Part shown: positions 1 to 8,700 of the stretch, one piece after another
How the letters are laid out: each line of letters starts with the position of its first letter
How positions within the stretch are numbered: position 1 is the stretch's first letter
Assembly (NCBI GenBank): GCA_947166155.1
Contig: CAMVDC010000008.1
Span: forward strand, 1-40,354
DNA from: an uncultured Prevotellaceae bacterium
GTDB taxonomy: Bacteria > Bacteroidota > Bacteroidia > Bacteroidales > Bacteroidaceae
Reading direction: 5' to 3'
Length of the DNA stretch: 40,354 nt
Notes under the pieces: generated by a model
Told to the model about the DNA's origin: nothing
Database searches by the model: none
What the model saw: only the letters and a program-made list of their open reading frames with translations
Translations under genes and position numbers: made by a program

Positions 1-356
1 AAGAAAGCCATGCGATACGACAGGATGCGGTCGACAACGGCCTGCGACAAGTCTTTGCTCACCATGATGCGCATACGCTCGCCATAATAGTTTTGTGCAA
101 ACCGAATACCGGCAGCTATCAACTCCTTGCCCAAAAGCACGATGCTGATAACAACCAGTATGTGTACGGCCTGCCCCCAGTCGAAACCCTCGGGCAATAC
201 CAAGGCATTGATGGCATCGACCGTGCGGTCGAGCACCACGGCATTGACCTGCGCAATCAAGGCACCCACCAGCGTGAGCACCAGGGTGGCAACTACCAAC
301 CAACGGTAGGGCCGCACATAAGGGCGTATTTTCTTGAGTAACTGAATGAGATTCAT
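1..356 (-). CDS. ABC transporter, membrane-domain N-terminus (partial at window edge)
   Basis: Reading the minus strand from an ATG at 356-354 gives an open frame running off the window edge (118 codons). It begins MNLIQLLKKIRPYVRPYRWL and continues with two hydrophobic stretches (VVATLVLTLVGALIAQVNAVVL and, later, VHILVVISIVLLGKELIAA). It then shows FAQNYYGERMRIMVSKDLSQAVVDRIL, which is the pattern of type-I exporter transmembrane domains just before the second helix pair. Only the start of the permease domain is visible; a fused C-terminal ATPase domain is expected for this family but lies outside the window. It starts 21 bases after the ispG stop, so it is probably the last visible gene of the purE-ispG transcription unit. 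Substrate cannot be inferred. Confidence 0.75.
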   Translation of the reverse strand, partial: MNLIQLLKKIRPYVRPYRWLVVATLVLTLVGALIAQVNAVVLDRTVDAINALVLPEGFDWGQAVHILVVISIVLLGKELIAAGIRFAQNYYGERMRIMVSKDLSQAVVDRILSYRMAF

Positions 357-377
357 GGCATGGAAATCGGGATGGGA

Positions 378-1529
378 TTACCCCACATGCTGTGAAGACT
401 CGATAAGGCGCAACAGGTGTTCCACGGCATCGGCCTCGGGAATGTTCATCTCGACACACTCCTTGCCGCGATAGAGGCTCACCTTGCCACGACCGGCACC
501 CACATAACCGAAGTCGGCATCGGCCATCTCGCCAGGGCCATTCACTATACAGCCCATGATGCCAATCTTCAATCCCTTGAATTGCGACGTGGCCGCCTTG
601 ACGCGGGCAATGGTCTGCTCGAGGTCGTACATGGTGCGACCACAACCCGGACAGCTGATGTACTCGGTCTTGGTGATGCGAGCACGTGCCGCCTGCAATA
701 TGCCATAGGCCACTGGTATCTCGTTCTCGGGGGCTTCACTCAGGCTCACACGTATGGTATCGCCAATACCGTCGAGCAACAGGGCACCGATGCCTACGGC
801 GCTCTTCAAGCGTCCGTCCTCGCCTTCGCCCGCCTCGGTCACACCGAGATGGAGCGGGAAGTGCATATCTTCATCGTCCATAGCACGCACCATCAGTCGC
901 ATGGTAGTGGTCATGACCTGAGTATTGGATGCCTTGACCGAGATGACAACCTGGTCGAACTGCTCCTTGACACACACGCGGAGGAACTCCATACAACTCT
1001 CGACGATGCCTTCGGGCGTGTCGCCATAGCGACTCATGATGCGGTCGGAGAGTGAACCATGGTTCACACCGAGACGCAGAGCAGTGCCGTGGTGACGGCA
1101 GAGGTCGAGCAAAGGCACGAAACGGTCCTCGAGACGATGCAACTCAGCTGCATACTCAGCATCGGTGAAGTCTATCTTGCGAAACTTGCGCGCAGGGTCG
1201 ATATAGTTTCCCGGATTGATGCGTACCTTGTCGGCATAGCGTGCGGCCAAATCTGCCACATTGGCATTGAAGTGGACATCGGCAATGAGTGGCACCGTGT
1301 AGCCATCGAGGGCCAGGCGGTTGCGTATGGCTTCGAGGTTCTCGGCCTCGCGAACTCCCTGTGTTGTGAGTCGTACATACTCGCCACCAGCATCCACAAT
1401 ACGCTTGATTTGCTCCACACACCCCATGGTGTCAGTGGTGGGGACAGTGGTCATCGACTGCACACGTATGGGGTTGTCGCCACCCATAGGCACATTGCCC
1501 ACACGCACTTCTACTGTACGGCGTCGCAT
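378..1529 (-). CDS. ispG: 4-hydroxy-3-methylbut-2-enyl diphosphate synthase IspG (compact form)
   Basis: IspG (GcpE) converts methylerythritol cyclodiphosphate to HMBPP in the MEP isoprenoid pathway, using a [4Fe-4S] cluster. The 383-residue product shows the TIM-barrel start (GNVPMGGDNPIRVQSMT, about 11-27), conserved INPGNY (104-109), GVNHGSLSDRIMSRYGDTPEG (154-174), and the cluster ligands C293, C296 (CPGCG), C327 and E334 (GCIVNGPGE). From memory, most Bacteroidetes, chlamydial and plant IspG proteins are about 600 residues, with an extra domain between barrel and cluster domain. Here the barrel sequence (VSLSEAPENEIPV, to about 273) joins the cluster domain (AYGILQAARARITKTEY) directly. 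The start overlaps the purE stop by 19 bases, so translation is probably coupled. The function call is firm; the short architecture is discussed as a finding. Confidence 0.96.
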   Translation of the reverse strand: MRRRTVEVRVGNVPMGGDNPIRVQSMTTVPTTDTMGCVEQIKRIVDAGGEYVRLTTQGVREAENLEAIRNRLALDGYTVPLIADVHFNANVADLAARYADKVRINPGNYIDPARKFRKIDFTDAEYAAELHRLEDRFVPLLDLCRHHGTALRLGVNHGSLSDRIMSRYGDTPEGIVESCMEFLRVCVKEQFDQVVISVKASNTQVMTTTMRLMVRAMDDEDMHFPLHLGVTEAGEGEDGRLKSAVGIGALLLDGIGDTIRVSLSEAPENEIPVAYGILQAARARITKTEYISCPGCGRTMYDLEQTIARVKAATSQFKGLKIGIMGCIVNGPGEMADADFGYVGAGRGKVSLYRGKECVEMNIPEADAVEHLLRLIESSQHVG

Positions 1530-1915
1530 AGGCTCAGGATTTTATGTGCAAACACAGCTGCGTTCTTAGCTCCGTCGATAGCCATAGTGGCTACTGGCAC
1601 GCCTGGAGGCATCTGGCAGATGGCCAACAGGGCATCGATGCCTTGCAACGCACCCGACTTGATTGGAACTCCGATAACCGGCAGCGACGTATAGGCTGCT
1701 ATGACTCCTGGCAATGCGGCCGACATACCGGCACCGGCTATTATAACCTTCACCCCACGAGCCTTGGCACTCTTGGCATACTCGGCTACCTGCTCGGGAT
1801 TGCGATGCGCCGACATTACATTTACTTCGTAGGCAATGCCTTGCTCCTCAAGGTATGCCTTTGCTTTTTCCATTACTGGCATGTCACTCTGACTGCCCAT
1901 GATGATTGAGACCAT
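1511..1915 (-). CDS. purE: N5-carboxyaminoimidazole ribonucleotide mutase PurE (short C-terminus)
   Basis: PurE rearranges N5-CAIR to CAIR in de novo purine synthesis in the cytoplasm. Recognised motifs are GSQSDMPVM (8-16, phosphate and nucleotide site), SAHRNPE (35-41, with the catalytic His), the glycine-rich GAGMSAALPGV, and the strand-loop LPVIGVPIKSGALQGIDALL with QMPPGVPVATMAI. The product is 134 residues, while class I PurE proteins are usually about 160-170. It ends right after the helix AAVFAHKILSLCDAVQ, so the usual C-terminal helix is missing. The last 19 bases overlap the ispG start. The downstream bases are fully used by ispG in another frame, so no tail remains. Promoter not identified; an AT-rich direct repeat lies upstream. 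Confidence 0.94.
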   Translation of the reverse strand: MVSIIMGSQSDMPVMEKAKAYLEEQGIAYEVNVMSAHRNPEQVAEYAKSAKARGVKVIIAGAGMSAALPGVIAAYTSLPVIGVPIKSGALQGIDALLAICQMPPGVPVATMAIDGAKNAAVFAHKILSLCDAVQ

Positions 1916-1921
1916 AATATT

Positions 1922-2018
1922 ATTTACTATTTGACGATTTACTATTTACTATTTATTGAGATATTTTGGCATTTACTATTTGACGATTTACTATTTACTA
2001 TTTATTGAGGTATTTGGC
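1922..2018. repeat. AT-rich direct repeat, two 48-49 bp copies
   Basis: Two nearly identical tandem units (1922-1970 and 1971-2018) are built from the words TTTACTATTT, TTTGACGATTTACTATTTAC and TTTATTGAG. They fill the gap between the PAP2-like gene and purE. A third copy of the 35-base core lies at 23215-23249, upstream of the flippase gene, so this is a dispersed intergenic repeat family. No coding potential is supported. Confidence 0.85.
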
Positions 2019-2048
2019 ATTTGCTGTTTAATGGCTTAGTCGTGTAGA

Positions 2049-2681
2049 TTATATCCACACAAAAAGGATGAACATCAGGGCACAAAACATGCCGATCAAG
2101 AAGCCTACAATCACCTGAGCCAGCGAGTGTTGATGTAATACCATGCGGCAGGTACCCATGACACCTGCCATCAAGAGGATGATGCACATGGGCCACAAGG
2201 GATTGAAATAGAACAGATAGCTGAACGCGATGACGGTGCCGAAGAGTCCGCCCATACCTGCCATGTGAGTACTGACCTTCCACCATGCGTTGAGCAATGC
2301 ACACAACAGGCCTGTAGCCAGCATTGCCAAAATCATGCCTCGCATGAAAAGAGCCGTGTTGAGCTGCATGAATATCATCACACATGCCACATAGCTTGCT
2401 ATCGTAATGAAATAAGGCATGTGACGATGCTCGCGATGGCTGAGTTGCCAGTGTGACCACTTGTTGAGTCGCCTGAAGATGTCGATGGTAAGTCGGGGTA
2501 TGATAACTGTGAACATGAGCACCACTGCCAGGATAAATGCCTTGTAGGTCCACGGCCACAAGCGCAGATAGCTATAGAAAAGCAACCAGATGAATGCCCA
2601 TGTAGGTGCATAGAAGGGCGAAAAAACGGCGGAATAAATGTGCGCGAACTTTATTAAATATTTAGTGTTCACTGCCTCCAT
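2049..2681 (-). CDS. PAP2-family-like integral membrane protein
   Basis: A 210-residue polytopic membrane protein with about five or six hydrophobic segments. It carries two fragments of the PAP2 phosphatase signature: VSTHMAGMGG (S137, H139) and R179 followed by H185 in CRMVLHQHS. The residue four after H185, usually Asp in PAP2 enzymes, is Gln (Q189), so catalysis may be altered or the activity may be weak. PAP2 proteins dephosphorylate lipid phosphates such as phosphatidate or undecaprenyl pyrophosphate at the membrane; the exact substrate here is unknown. The start overlaps the rpoN stop by 13 bases, so it is probably translated from the rpoN transcript. An N-terminal start at M1 is chosen because the first hydrophobic segment follows directly. 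Confidence 0.75.
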   Translation of the reverse strand: MEAVNTKYLIKFAHIYSAVFSPFYAPTWAFIWLLFYSYLRLWPWTYKAFILAVVLMFTVIIPRLTIDIFRRLNKWSHWQLSHREHRHMPYFITIASYVACVMIFMQLNTALFMRGMILAMLATGLLCALLNAWWKVSTHMAGMGGLFGTVIAFSYLFYFNPLWPMCIILLMAGVMGTCRMVLHQHSLAQVIVGFLIGMFCALMFILFVWI

Positions 2682-4192
2682 GAGTTTGTCGGTTTGTCGG
2701 TTTGTCGATACATGGCTGAACGTATGCCCATTTCGTTACGATACTTAGCCACGGTTCGACGACTTATGTTATGTCCACGTTGCTTGAGAAGGGCTTCGAG
2801 TGCTTGGTCGGAGTAAGGGTTCGACTTGTCTTCTTTGTCAATCAGTTCCTGCAATACCTGCTTCACCTCGATATGCTTCAACGACTCACCGTCGGCATTA
2901 GTGCGCGAGCGCAAGAAGAAGAAATCGAGCGGATAGAGCTGTCCGTCGATGAGTGCATATTTGTCCTTACGCACCCTTGATACGGTCGAGATGTCGATAT
3001 GCGCCAGTTCGGCCACATCCACCAAGCGCATCGTGTGGAGTTGTGAGTCATCGTGGGTAAGGATAAAGTCGCGCTGCAAGTGTACGATAGCTCTCATGGT
3101 CTGCATGAGTGTGTGCTGTCGCTGACGCACCGACTCGATAAACATGCGGGCTCCTTCGACTTTCATGCGCGTGTACTCGAATGCCTCGAGTTGTCCACGA
3201 TTGAGTTTGCCTGTAGCTTCACGATATTCTTTCAGTTGCCGGGCATAGTCGGGCGATACTCTCAGTTCGGGCACTTCGCCATGATTGAGTTCTATGTTTA
3301 TCGCCCCTTCGGCCGTGGTCTCGATGATGAAGTCGGGCACGATGGCTTGGTAGCCCGTGTCGGCCGACTCGCTCAGTGCAAGTCCCGGACGTGGATTGAG
3401 ATGAGAAATGCCATCGAGCGCTTTGCGTACGTGGTCTTCATCCACGCCAAGTGCGCTTGACAGCATTGTTATATTCTGTTGTTTGAAGAGTTGGAAATGG
3501 TCGTGTACTATAGTGTACTCGGTTTTGAGCAGACGAATCATGTCGTAATTATCGGCACTTGTCTCCGATAGTTGACGGTCGATTTGCAGTATCAGGCACT
3601 CCTGCAGGTTGCGTGCGCCGATGCCTGCCGGTTCAAACTTCTGTAGTGTCTGTATGGCAGCTTCGATATCGGCATCGGTAGCATCGATATTGAACTTGAA
3701 CAGGAGGTCGTCGGATATGCCGCTGATACTGCGGTCGATAAATCCGTTGTCGTCGAGCGAGCCTATGAGCACGTCGATGATAGTGCGTTGTGTGTCGGTG
3801 GTATCGAAGTCGGCAATCTGGCTGTGCAGGTAGTCGATAAACGATTTGGTGTCGCCTATGGGTCGGTCTTGTTCCATGTCGCGCCCCGACCGCTGTGTAT
3901 AGACGGGTATGTCCTCGTCATCGTAGGTGTTGTAGTTGTCGGAGTTCTCACTTGACTCATCCATTTCGTTATACTCGCGTTCGTCGTCCATCCCAGCCTC
4001 ATCGTTACCGGTATCAGCATCGTAGTCGTGTCCTTCCTCAAGAGCAACATTGTCGAGCAGTTCAGTCTTGACACGGTCTTCCAGTTCCACGATGGGCAGT
4101 TCTGTCAATCGTGCGTTGAGCAGTTGCTGTGGTGTCAACTTCTGCAGCTGTCGCTCTGTCTGTTGCTGTATTTGGACCTGACTGTTGTTCAT
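2669..4192 (-). CDS. rpoN: RNA polymerase sigma-54 factor RpoN
   Basis: Sigma-54 directs RNA polymerase to -24/-12 promoters and needs AAA+ activators. The start is placed at the ATG 4192-4190, which overlaps the upstream peptidase stop as ATGA; a longer in-frame extension to 4342 lies inside that gene and looks like shadow sequence. The 507-residue product has a Gln-rich region I (QVQIQQQTERQLQKLTPQQLL, broken by charged residues), an acidic region II (about 55-105, rich in Asp, Glu and Asn), a core-binding region with GIGARNLQECLILQ, and near the C-terminus the RpoN box SRRTVAKYRNEMGI (about 476-489). It sits in a run with trxA, a small gene and a zinc peptidase. No sigma-54 activator is encoded in the window. 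Confidence 0.97.
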   Translation of the reverse strand: MNNSQVQIQQQTERQLQKLTPQQLLNARLTELPIVELEDRVKTELLDNVALEEGHDYDADTGNDEAGMDDEREYNEMDESSENSDNYNTYDDEDIPVYTQRSGRDMEQDRPIGDTKSFIDYLHSQIADFDTTDTQRTIIDVLIGSLDDNGFIDRSISGISDDLLFKFNIDATDADIEAAIQTLQKFEPAGIGARNLQECLILQIDRQLSETSADNYDMIRLLKTEYTIVHDHFQLFKQQNITMLSSALGVDEDHVRKALDGISHLNPRPGLALSESADTGYQAIVPDFIIETTAEGAINIELNHGEVPELRVSPDYARQLKEYREATGKLNRGQLEAFEYTRMKVEGARMFIESVRQRQHTLMQTMRAIVHLQRDFILTHDDSQLHTMRLVDVAELAHIDISTVSRVRKDKYALIDGQLYPLDFFFLRSRTNADGESLKHIEVKQVLQELIDKEDKSNPYSDQALEALLKQRGHNISRRTVAKYRNEMGIRSAMYRQTDKPTNSWRQ

Positions 4193-4923
4193 CTGCGTCG
4201 GCCGTTGAGAATCATGATGTAGTAGATGAGTGTGGCCAGTGAGCTGAGTGCAGCAACCACATAGGTGTAGGCAGCAGCTCGCAGTGCGCTCACGGCATGG
4301 TCGTGAGTGTCGGCATCGGTCAGTCCGCGTGAGTCGAGCCACTTCACCGCCCTTCGGCTGGCATCGATTTCTACAGGCAGTGTTATGAACGAGAAGAGCG
4401 TGGTGAGTGAGAATAGCACGACTCCGATGGTCAGCACAGTGGGGCTACCCGTATAGCTGAGCAACAACATTCCCCCGAGCAGCACCCATGTCATCCACTT
4501 TGAAGCGAAACTCACGACCGGCACCAGTTTAGATCGCATGGTGAGCGGTCCGTATGCCACGGCGTGTTGCACAGCGTGTCCACACTCGTGGGCCGCTACG
4601 GCAGCTGCCATGATGCTGTTGCTGGCATATACTCCTTCGCTCAGGTTGAGTGTCTTGTCGACAGGGTTGTAGTGGTCGGTGAGTTGTCCTGCCACACTTT
4701 GTACCCTCACGTCCTTGATGCCATAGTCGGCCAACATGAGTTCGGCCGTCTCTTTGCCGGTGAGTCCACGGAATGATCGTATCTGCGAGTACTTCTTGAA
4801 TTTGTTTTGCAGGTTCATCTGTACCAGCCAACTCAGTACTGCGATACCAATGAATATGATCCAGTAGATCATTGAGTATGACAGTCCGCCTGTCATGCCT
4901 TCTGAGCCAAAAGTGTCGTACAT
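4189..4923 (-). CDS. YugP-like zinc metallopeptidase, membrane bound
   Basis: A 244-residue protein with an N-terminal membrane segment (MIYWIIFIGIAVLSWLV, about 18-34), a zinc-binding HECGH motif at 112-116 (AAHECGHAVQH), and two or three further hydrophobic segments (about 137-165, 170-185 and the C-terminus). Order and motif match the YugP/Zn_peptidase_2 family (Pfam PF04298 by recollection), which is widespread but poorly characterised. The active site likely faces the cytoplasm or membrane surface. The third zinc ligand may be the Glu in LPVEIDASRRA. Its stop overlaps the rpoN start by four bases (ATGA), implying translational coupling. It may act in membrane protein quality control, but that is inference. 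Confidence 0.9.
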   Translation of the reverse strand: MYDTFGSEGMTGGLSYSMIYWIIFIGIAVLSWLVQMNLQNKFKKYSQIRSFRGLTGKETAELMLADYGIKDVRVQSVAGQLTDHYNPVDKTLNLSEGVYASNSIMAAAVAAHECGHAVQHAVAYGPLTMRSKLVPVVSFASKWMTWVLLGGMLLLSYTGSPTVLTIGVVLFSLTTLFSFITLPVEIDASRRAVKWLDSRGLTDADTHDHAVSALRAAAYTYVVAALSSLATLIYYIMILNGRRR

Positions 4924-4968
4924 GGGTGATAGTTAGATGTTAGGATGTTGTGTTGAGTTATAGGGTTA

Positions 4969-5295
4969 TCAAGATGGGTCGCCATCCAGTGTTTCGTTGT
5001 AGTCGAGCTCGGCCTGCACCACGAAGAATACATCCTCGGGGTCGAAGTCGCCAATCTTGTCCTTCTTGGCTTGCTTCACTACGTGCTTGGCCACCTCGTC
5101 GAGGTCTACGTCGATATATCCCTCGCTGTCGGCCTGAGCGTCGGAAAAGTACTCAAGTATCACGTCGACGAAGTAGTATATATCGTCTTCGGTGAACTTG
5201 TCTTTCACGTCGATAGGCAGTTGGTTCTGTATGAATGCCACCTCCTGTGCATCCTCTTCTGCCGCCTTGATGAGTTCGTCGTCGATTGCAGCCAT
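4969..5295 (-). CDS. Conserved acidic small protein of unknown function
   Basis: A 108-residue, strongly acidic protein with no signal peptide or membrane segment. It contains FTEDDIYYFVDVILEYF and a YIDVDLDEVAKHVVKQAKKD stretch, ending in DFDPEDVFFVVQAELDYNE. The regular helix-forming pattern suggests a small helical cytoplasmic protein. Its ATG overlaps the trxA stop by one base (TGATG), so it should be made together with thioredoxin. I recall similar small proteins next to trxA in Bacteroidetes but cannot name the family. Function is unknown. Confidence 0.8.
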   Translation of the reverse strand: MAAIDDELIKAAEEDAQEVAFIQNQLPIDVKDKFTEDDIYYFVDVILEYFSDAQADSEGYIDVDLDEVAKHVVKQAKKDKIGDFDPEDVFFVVQAELDYNETLDGDPS

Positions 5296-5603
5296 CAGAG
5301 TATTGCTTTGAGTTTTTCTTCGAGCACAGCCTTGGTTGTTGCTCCCACTTGCTTGTCGACCACTTGTCCGTCCTTCAAGAATATGATTGTCGGGATGTTG
5401 CGTATGCCAAACTTGGCAGCCAGATCGTCTTGCTCCTCAACGTCGACCTTGCCGATGATGGCTTTGTCGGCATATTCACCAGCGAGTTCTTCCACTATAG
5501 GTGCCACTTTCTTGCAGGGTCCGCACCATGTTGCCCAGAAGTCGATTACCACCGGTTTGCCTTGTGCCACCAGTTCGTCATAGTTTTGTGATGTGATTTC
5601 CAT
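5295..5603 (-). CDS. trxA: Thioredoxin
   Basis: A 102-residue classical cytoplasmic thioredoxin that reduces protein disulfides using electrons from thioredoxin reductase. The active site WCGPC has its redox cysteines at 27 and 30, within VVIDFWATWCGPCKK. The cis-proline motif NIPTIIFLKDG and the C-terminal helix are intact. There is no signal peptide. It is the first gene of the trxA, small protein, peptidase, rpoN, PAP2-like run. A good Bacteroidetes promoter lies 50 bases upstream. Confidence 0.97.
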   Translation of the reverse strand: MEITSQNYDELVAQGKPVVIDFWATWCGPCKKVAPIVEELAGEYADKAIIGKVDVEEQDDLAAKFGIRNIPTIIFLKDGQVVDKQVGATTKAVLEEKLKAIL

Positions 5604-5652
5604 TTTGTTTTCCGTTTGTTTGTTATTGATTACTTATTAGTTTCTCGTCCTG

Positions 5653-5684
5653 CAAAGTTAGCAATTATTTTGTTATTACACAAC
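5653..5684 (-). promoter_or_regulatory. Bacteroidetes-type promoter for trxA
   Basis: On the minus strand the -7 box TAACTTTG (5660-5653) is preceded by TTG (5683-5681, within GTTG) with a 20-base spacer. This matches the Bacteroidetes TAnnTTTG/-33 TTG pattern. It lies about 50 bases before the trxA start and right after the 3' end of the GH127 gene. Confidence 0.75.
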
Positions 5685-5705
5685 TTTCGTGCAGTTTATT
5701 TGTGT

Positions 5706-8700
5706 TTACATCACTACAACTTTTGTGCCATCGACTATGTTTATGCCTTTTTGGCTTGTAGTGAGTGCTTGTCCTGCCAAGTTGTATATGGCTTTTCGGT
5801 TGTTGAGGTTGGATGTCACGCCGCGTATGGCTGTTGGCACCGATGGTGTTGAGCTGAAGCCTATGAAGCGTATGACGGCAGTGCCGCTTGGTGCCGTGAG
5901 TCCGAATATGGTGTTTCCTTGGCTGAAGTTGTAGGATTGTCCCTGGCATTTGTCGTCGAGTCCCGATGTCGCGATGTCCCACACGAGCAGTATGTCGCCT
6001 CCCTCGAGGGTTTGTGTGGTGGTGGGTTTCACGCTCGAGCCGTGGTTGGTGCCGTTAAACCACCACAGGTATGCGCTTCCGTCGGCCTTCGAGATGCCCG
6101 ATGCACGGATGACGAAGTAGTGGTCGTTGGTGTTGATGGTGTATTTGTCGGCGCCGAAGTTGAGACACACGTTGTTGTTGCCCGTGGCTTTCACGGTGAT
6201 GGTGTTGTCTTGTGTGCTGTAGCTTATACGCGACTGAGCCACTCGGGCGGCATCGCCCGTTGTGGCCCAGTCCTGTGCGTTGAAGCGGTAGGTAGTGACA
6301 TATTGTTTACTGTATTCTTTCAGTAGTCTGAGGTAGTAGAGTCCCGGTGTGGGTGTGGTGCCCGATGCCACGATGCGGAATGTGAACGATGTCTTCACCT
6401 TTCCGTCGCTGCCTTTCATCAGTGAGTCGGGTATTGGGAACTCGTAGTAGTAGAAGCCGTTGACCGCACCGGCAAATGTGTTGGGCACGGTGTAGTCGGC
6501 TATCTTCACTCCGTCGATGTATATGGCACATACACGGCCGTGGTCGGCTGTTGTGAATCGGCATGCCACGCTCAGGTCGGATGCTATCTGATCGGTGTTG
6601 GCCAGCACATACTCGATGTATCCGCCCGACTTCACGTCGCGATATATCTCGCTGTTGTAGCTTCCTGATGTCGACGATGATGAGTATTTTGCCTGGTGTC
6701 CCACTTCGCTCTGCTGTTCGCCGGTACCTACGTAGTCGACTGTGCGTGCCAGGAATGCCTGGTTTTTGGCTTCCTCGGCAGCGAGCGAGCTTTGTGCAAA
6801 CTGTTCGGCTGTCTGCTGATACCAGTAAATCATGTAGCGAGTGTGGTGGGTTGAGAAGAATGGTTGCATGTTGAGTTTGTGCCATGGAGTCTCGGCGTCG
6901 GTGCGTGTGGCATCGATGGTGAATTTCAGGTCGCCTGTCTTCTCAATCTTGCTGAGCACTTCGCTGCGCGGTCCTATGAGCAGTGGCGAGGAAACGACCG
7001 ACATGGATGTGGCTCGGCTTCCCGGGGCGTGGTCCATGCGTCCTTCGCCTGCATATTCGTTTTTCAGGTCGTAGGTCGATGTGCTTGCAGCCAGGAGTAT
7101 TGGGCCGTACTTGAATGCAACGTACTCCTTCAGGTTGGGGCACTCCTCGGTGCGGAGGGTCATGGGCAGGTCGATTTCTATCTTGTCGCCTTTCTTCCAT
7201 GTGCGGTCAAGTTTCACATACGATGCCGCTCCTGCCCTTGCGCTGAATGTCTGGCTTTCGCCGTTGACACGGATGGCAAATGCATCGGTGGTCCAGAATG
7301 GGTGGCGCACTGCTATGGTGTATGTGCCTGCCTGGTTGACGGTGATGGTGGTCTTCTCTTCGTATGGGAATCGTGTGGTCTGTGTCAGTTTATAGTCTTT
7401 GCCGTTGAGGGTGCTGGCTGTAAACAGGTTGACGTACAGTGTGTTGTTTGCGTCGTCGTGGGTGTAGACAAAGTGGCCATACTTGGCGTGGTTTTCCATG
7501 CCGGTACCCACACAGCACCACATGCCTTCGTTCACCTTCGAGTAGATTTTGTAGCCTTGCGGGCGCAGTGTGGTGAAGTAGACGTATCCGCCGGTGTTGG
7601 GGTCTTGGGTCGAGAGTATGTGGTTATACATAGCGTTCTCGTAGTAGTCGGCATATCGTGCGGCATGTGTCATGTCGAAAATGTTTTCCGACAACTTCAG
7701 CATGTTGTTGGTGTTGCAGCTTTCGGGGCCGTTGAGGTTGTCGATATATCGGTTGGCTGCTGAGGGCGACATGAAGTGCTCGTCGACCGAGTTGCCTCCG
7801 ATACACACGGTGCGGTTCTGCACCACGTCGGTCCAGAAGTTCTGTGCTGCGGTGCGGTAGGTGGTTGCCGTGCGGTCGAGTTGGTAGATGCGTTCGAATC
7901 CGATATACTTAGGCACCTGTGTGTTGGCATGTTTTCCCGACAGGAACGAGGTGTTGAGTGTCTGCATGCCGTCAATCATGCTGCGATGGCTGTATTTCTT
8001 GGCTGCATCGAGGTATTTCTTGTCGCCGAAGAGGCAGTAAGCATCGGCCAGGGTTTCGTTCATGCCTCCGTGTTCGTTGCCCAACACGTTTTGCATGTCG
8101 CCATCGCCCAGTTTCGACACTACGTCCACACTCCAGTCGCTCAGGCCGCGGAATAGTTCCTTGGCGGTCTCGTTGCCGCCATACACATAGGCATCGCGCA
8201 GTCCGGCCAGCACCTTGTGTTGGCAGTAGAATGGCACCCACCCGCCCCACTGCTTGTAGGGTTGGATGTTGCCCGAATAGAGTGCGGTCCATATTTGTGT
8301 GATGGGTTGTCCGCCTATGAATCCGCGCATTCCCTCGGTGTTCTTGTCGTATGCCCGCTGGCAGTCGTTGAGGATGTCGATACAGTAGTCGAGCCTCTCC
8401 TTCGAGCGTCGTGCCAGGTCGGCCAGTGCCGGGTCGTTTTTCGCAGCAGCATAGGTCATGGCCAATGCCGTGAGGTAGTGTCCGCCCACATGTCCCTCGA
8501 GGCTCCAGTCGCGTTGTCCCCAGTTGCCAAACGATGGGTGTTTCGACAGCCATCCATAGTATCGGCTCTTGGTGTCGGTAGTTGACGAGAGTCCGGCCTC
8601 GCGCACAAAGGGCGCCATCAGGCGGTCGGCATCATAGCGGAGCAACAGCTCGCCGTTGATAATCAGTGCATCGCGCAAAGGTCCGTCGGCCAGCACCACC

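Noticed and set aside
1511..1529. Frameshift explaining the short PurE
   Set aside because: The downstream DNA reads only as ispG; no frame continues the missing PurE tail, so a simple sequencing frameshift is unlikely.
4193..4342. Longer N-terminus for RpoN
   Set aside because: The extra 50 residues are Cys/His/Arg-rich and lie inside the upstream peptidase gene; the ATG at 4192 gives the usual Gln-rich start.
6864..7763. A 299-codon plus-strand frame inside the GH127 gene
   Set aside because: Antisense to a gene with clear catalytic motifs; Cys/Val-rich with no family signal.
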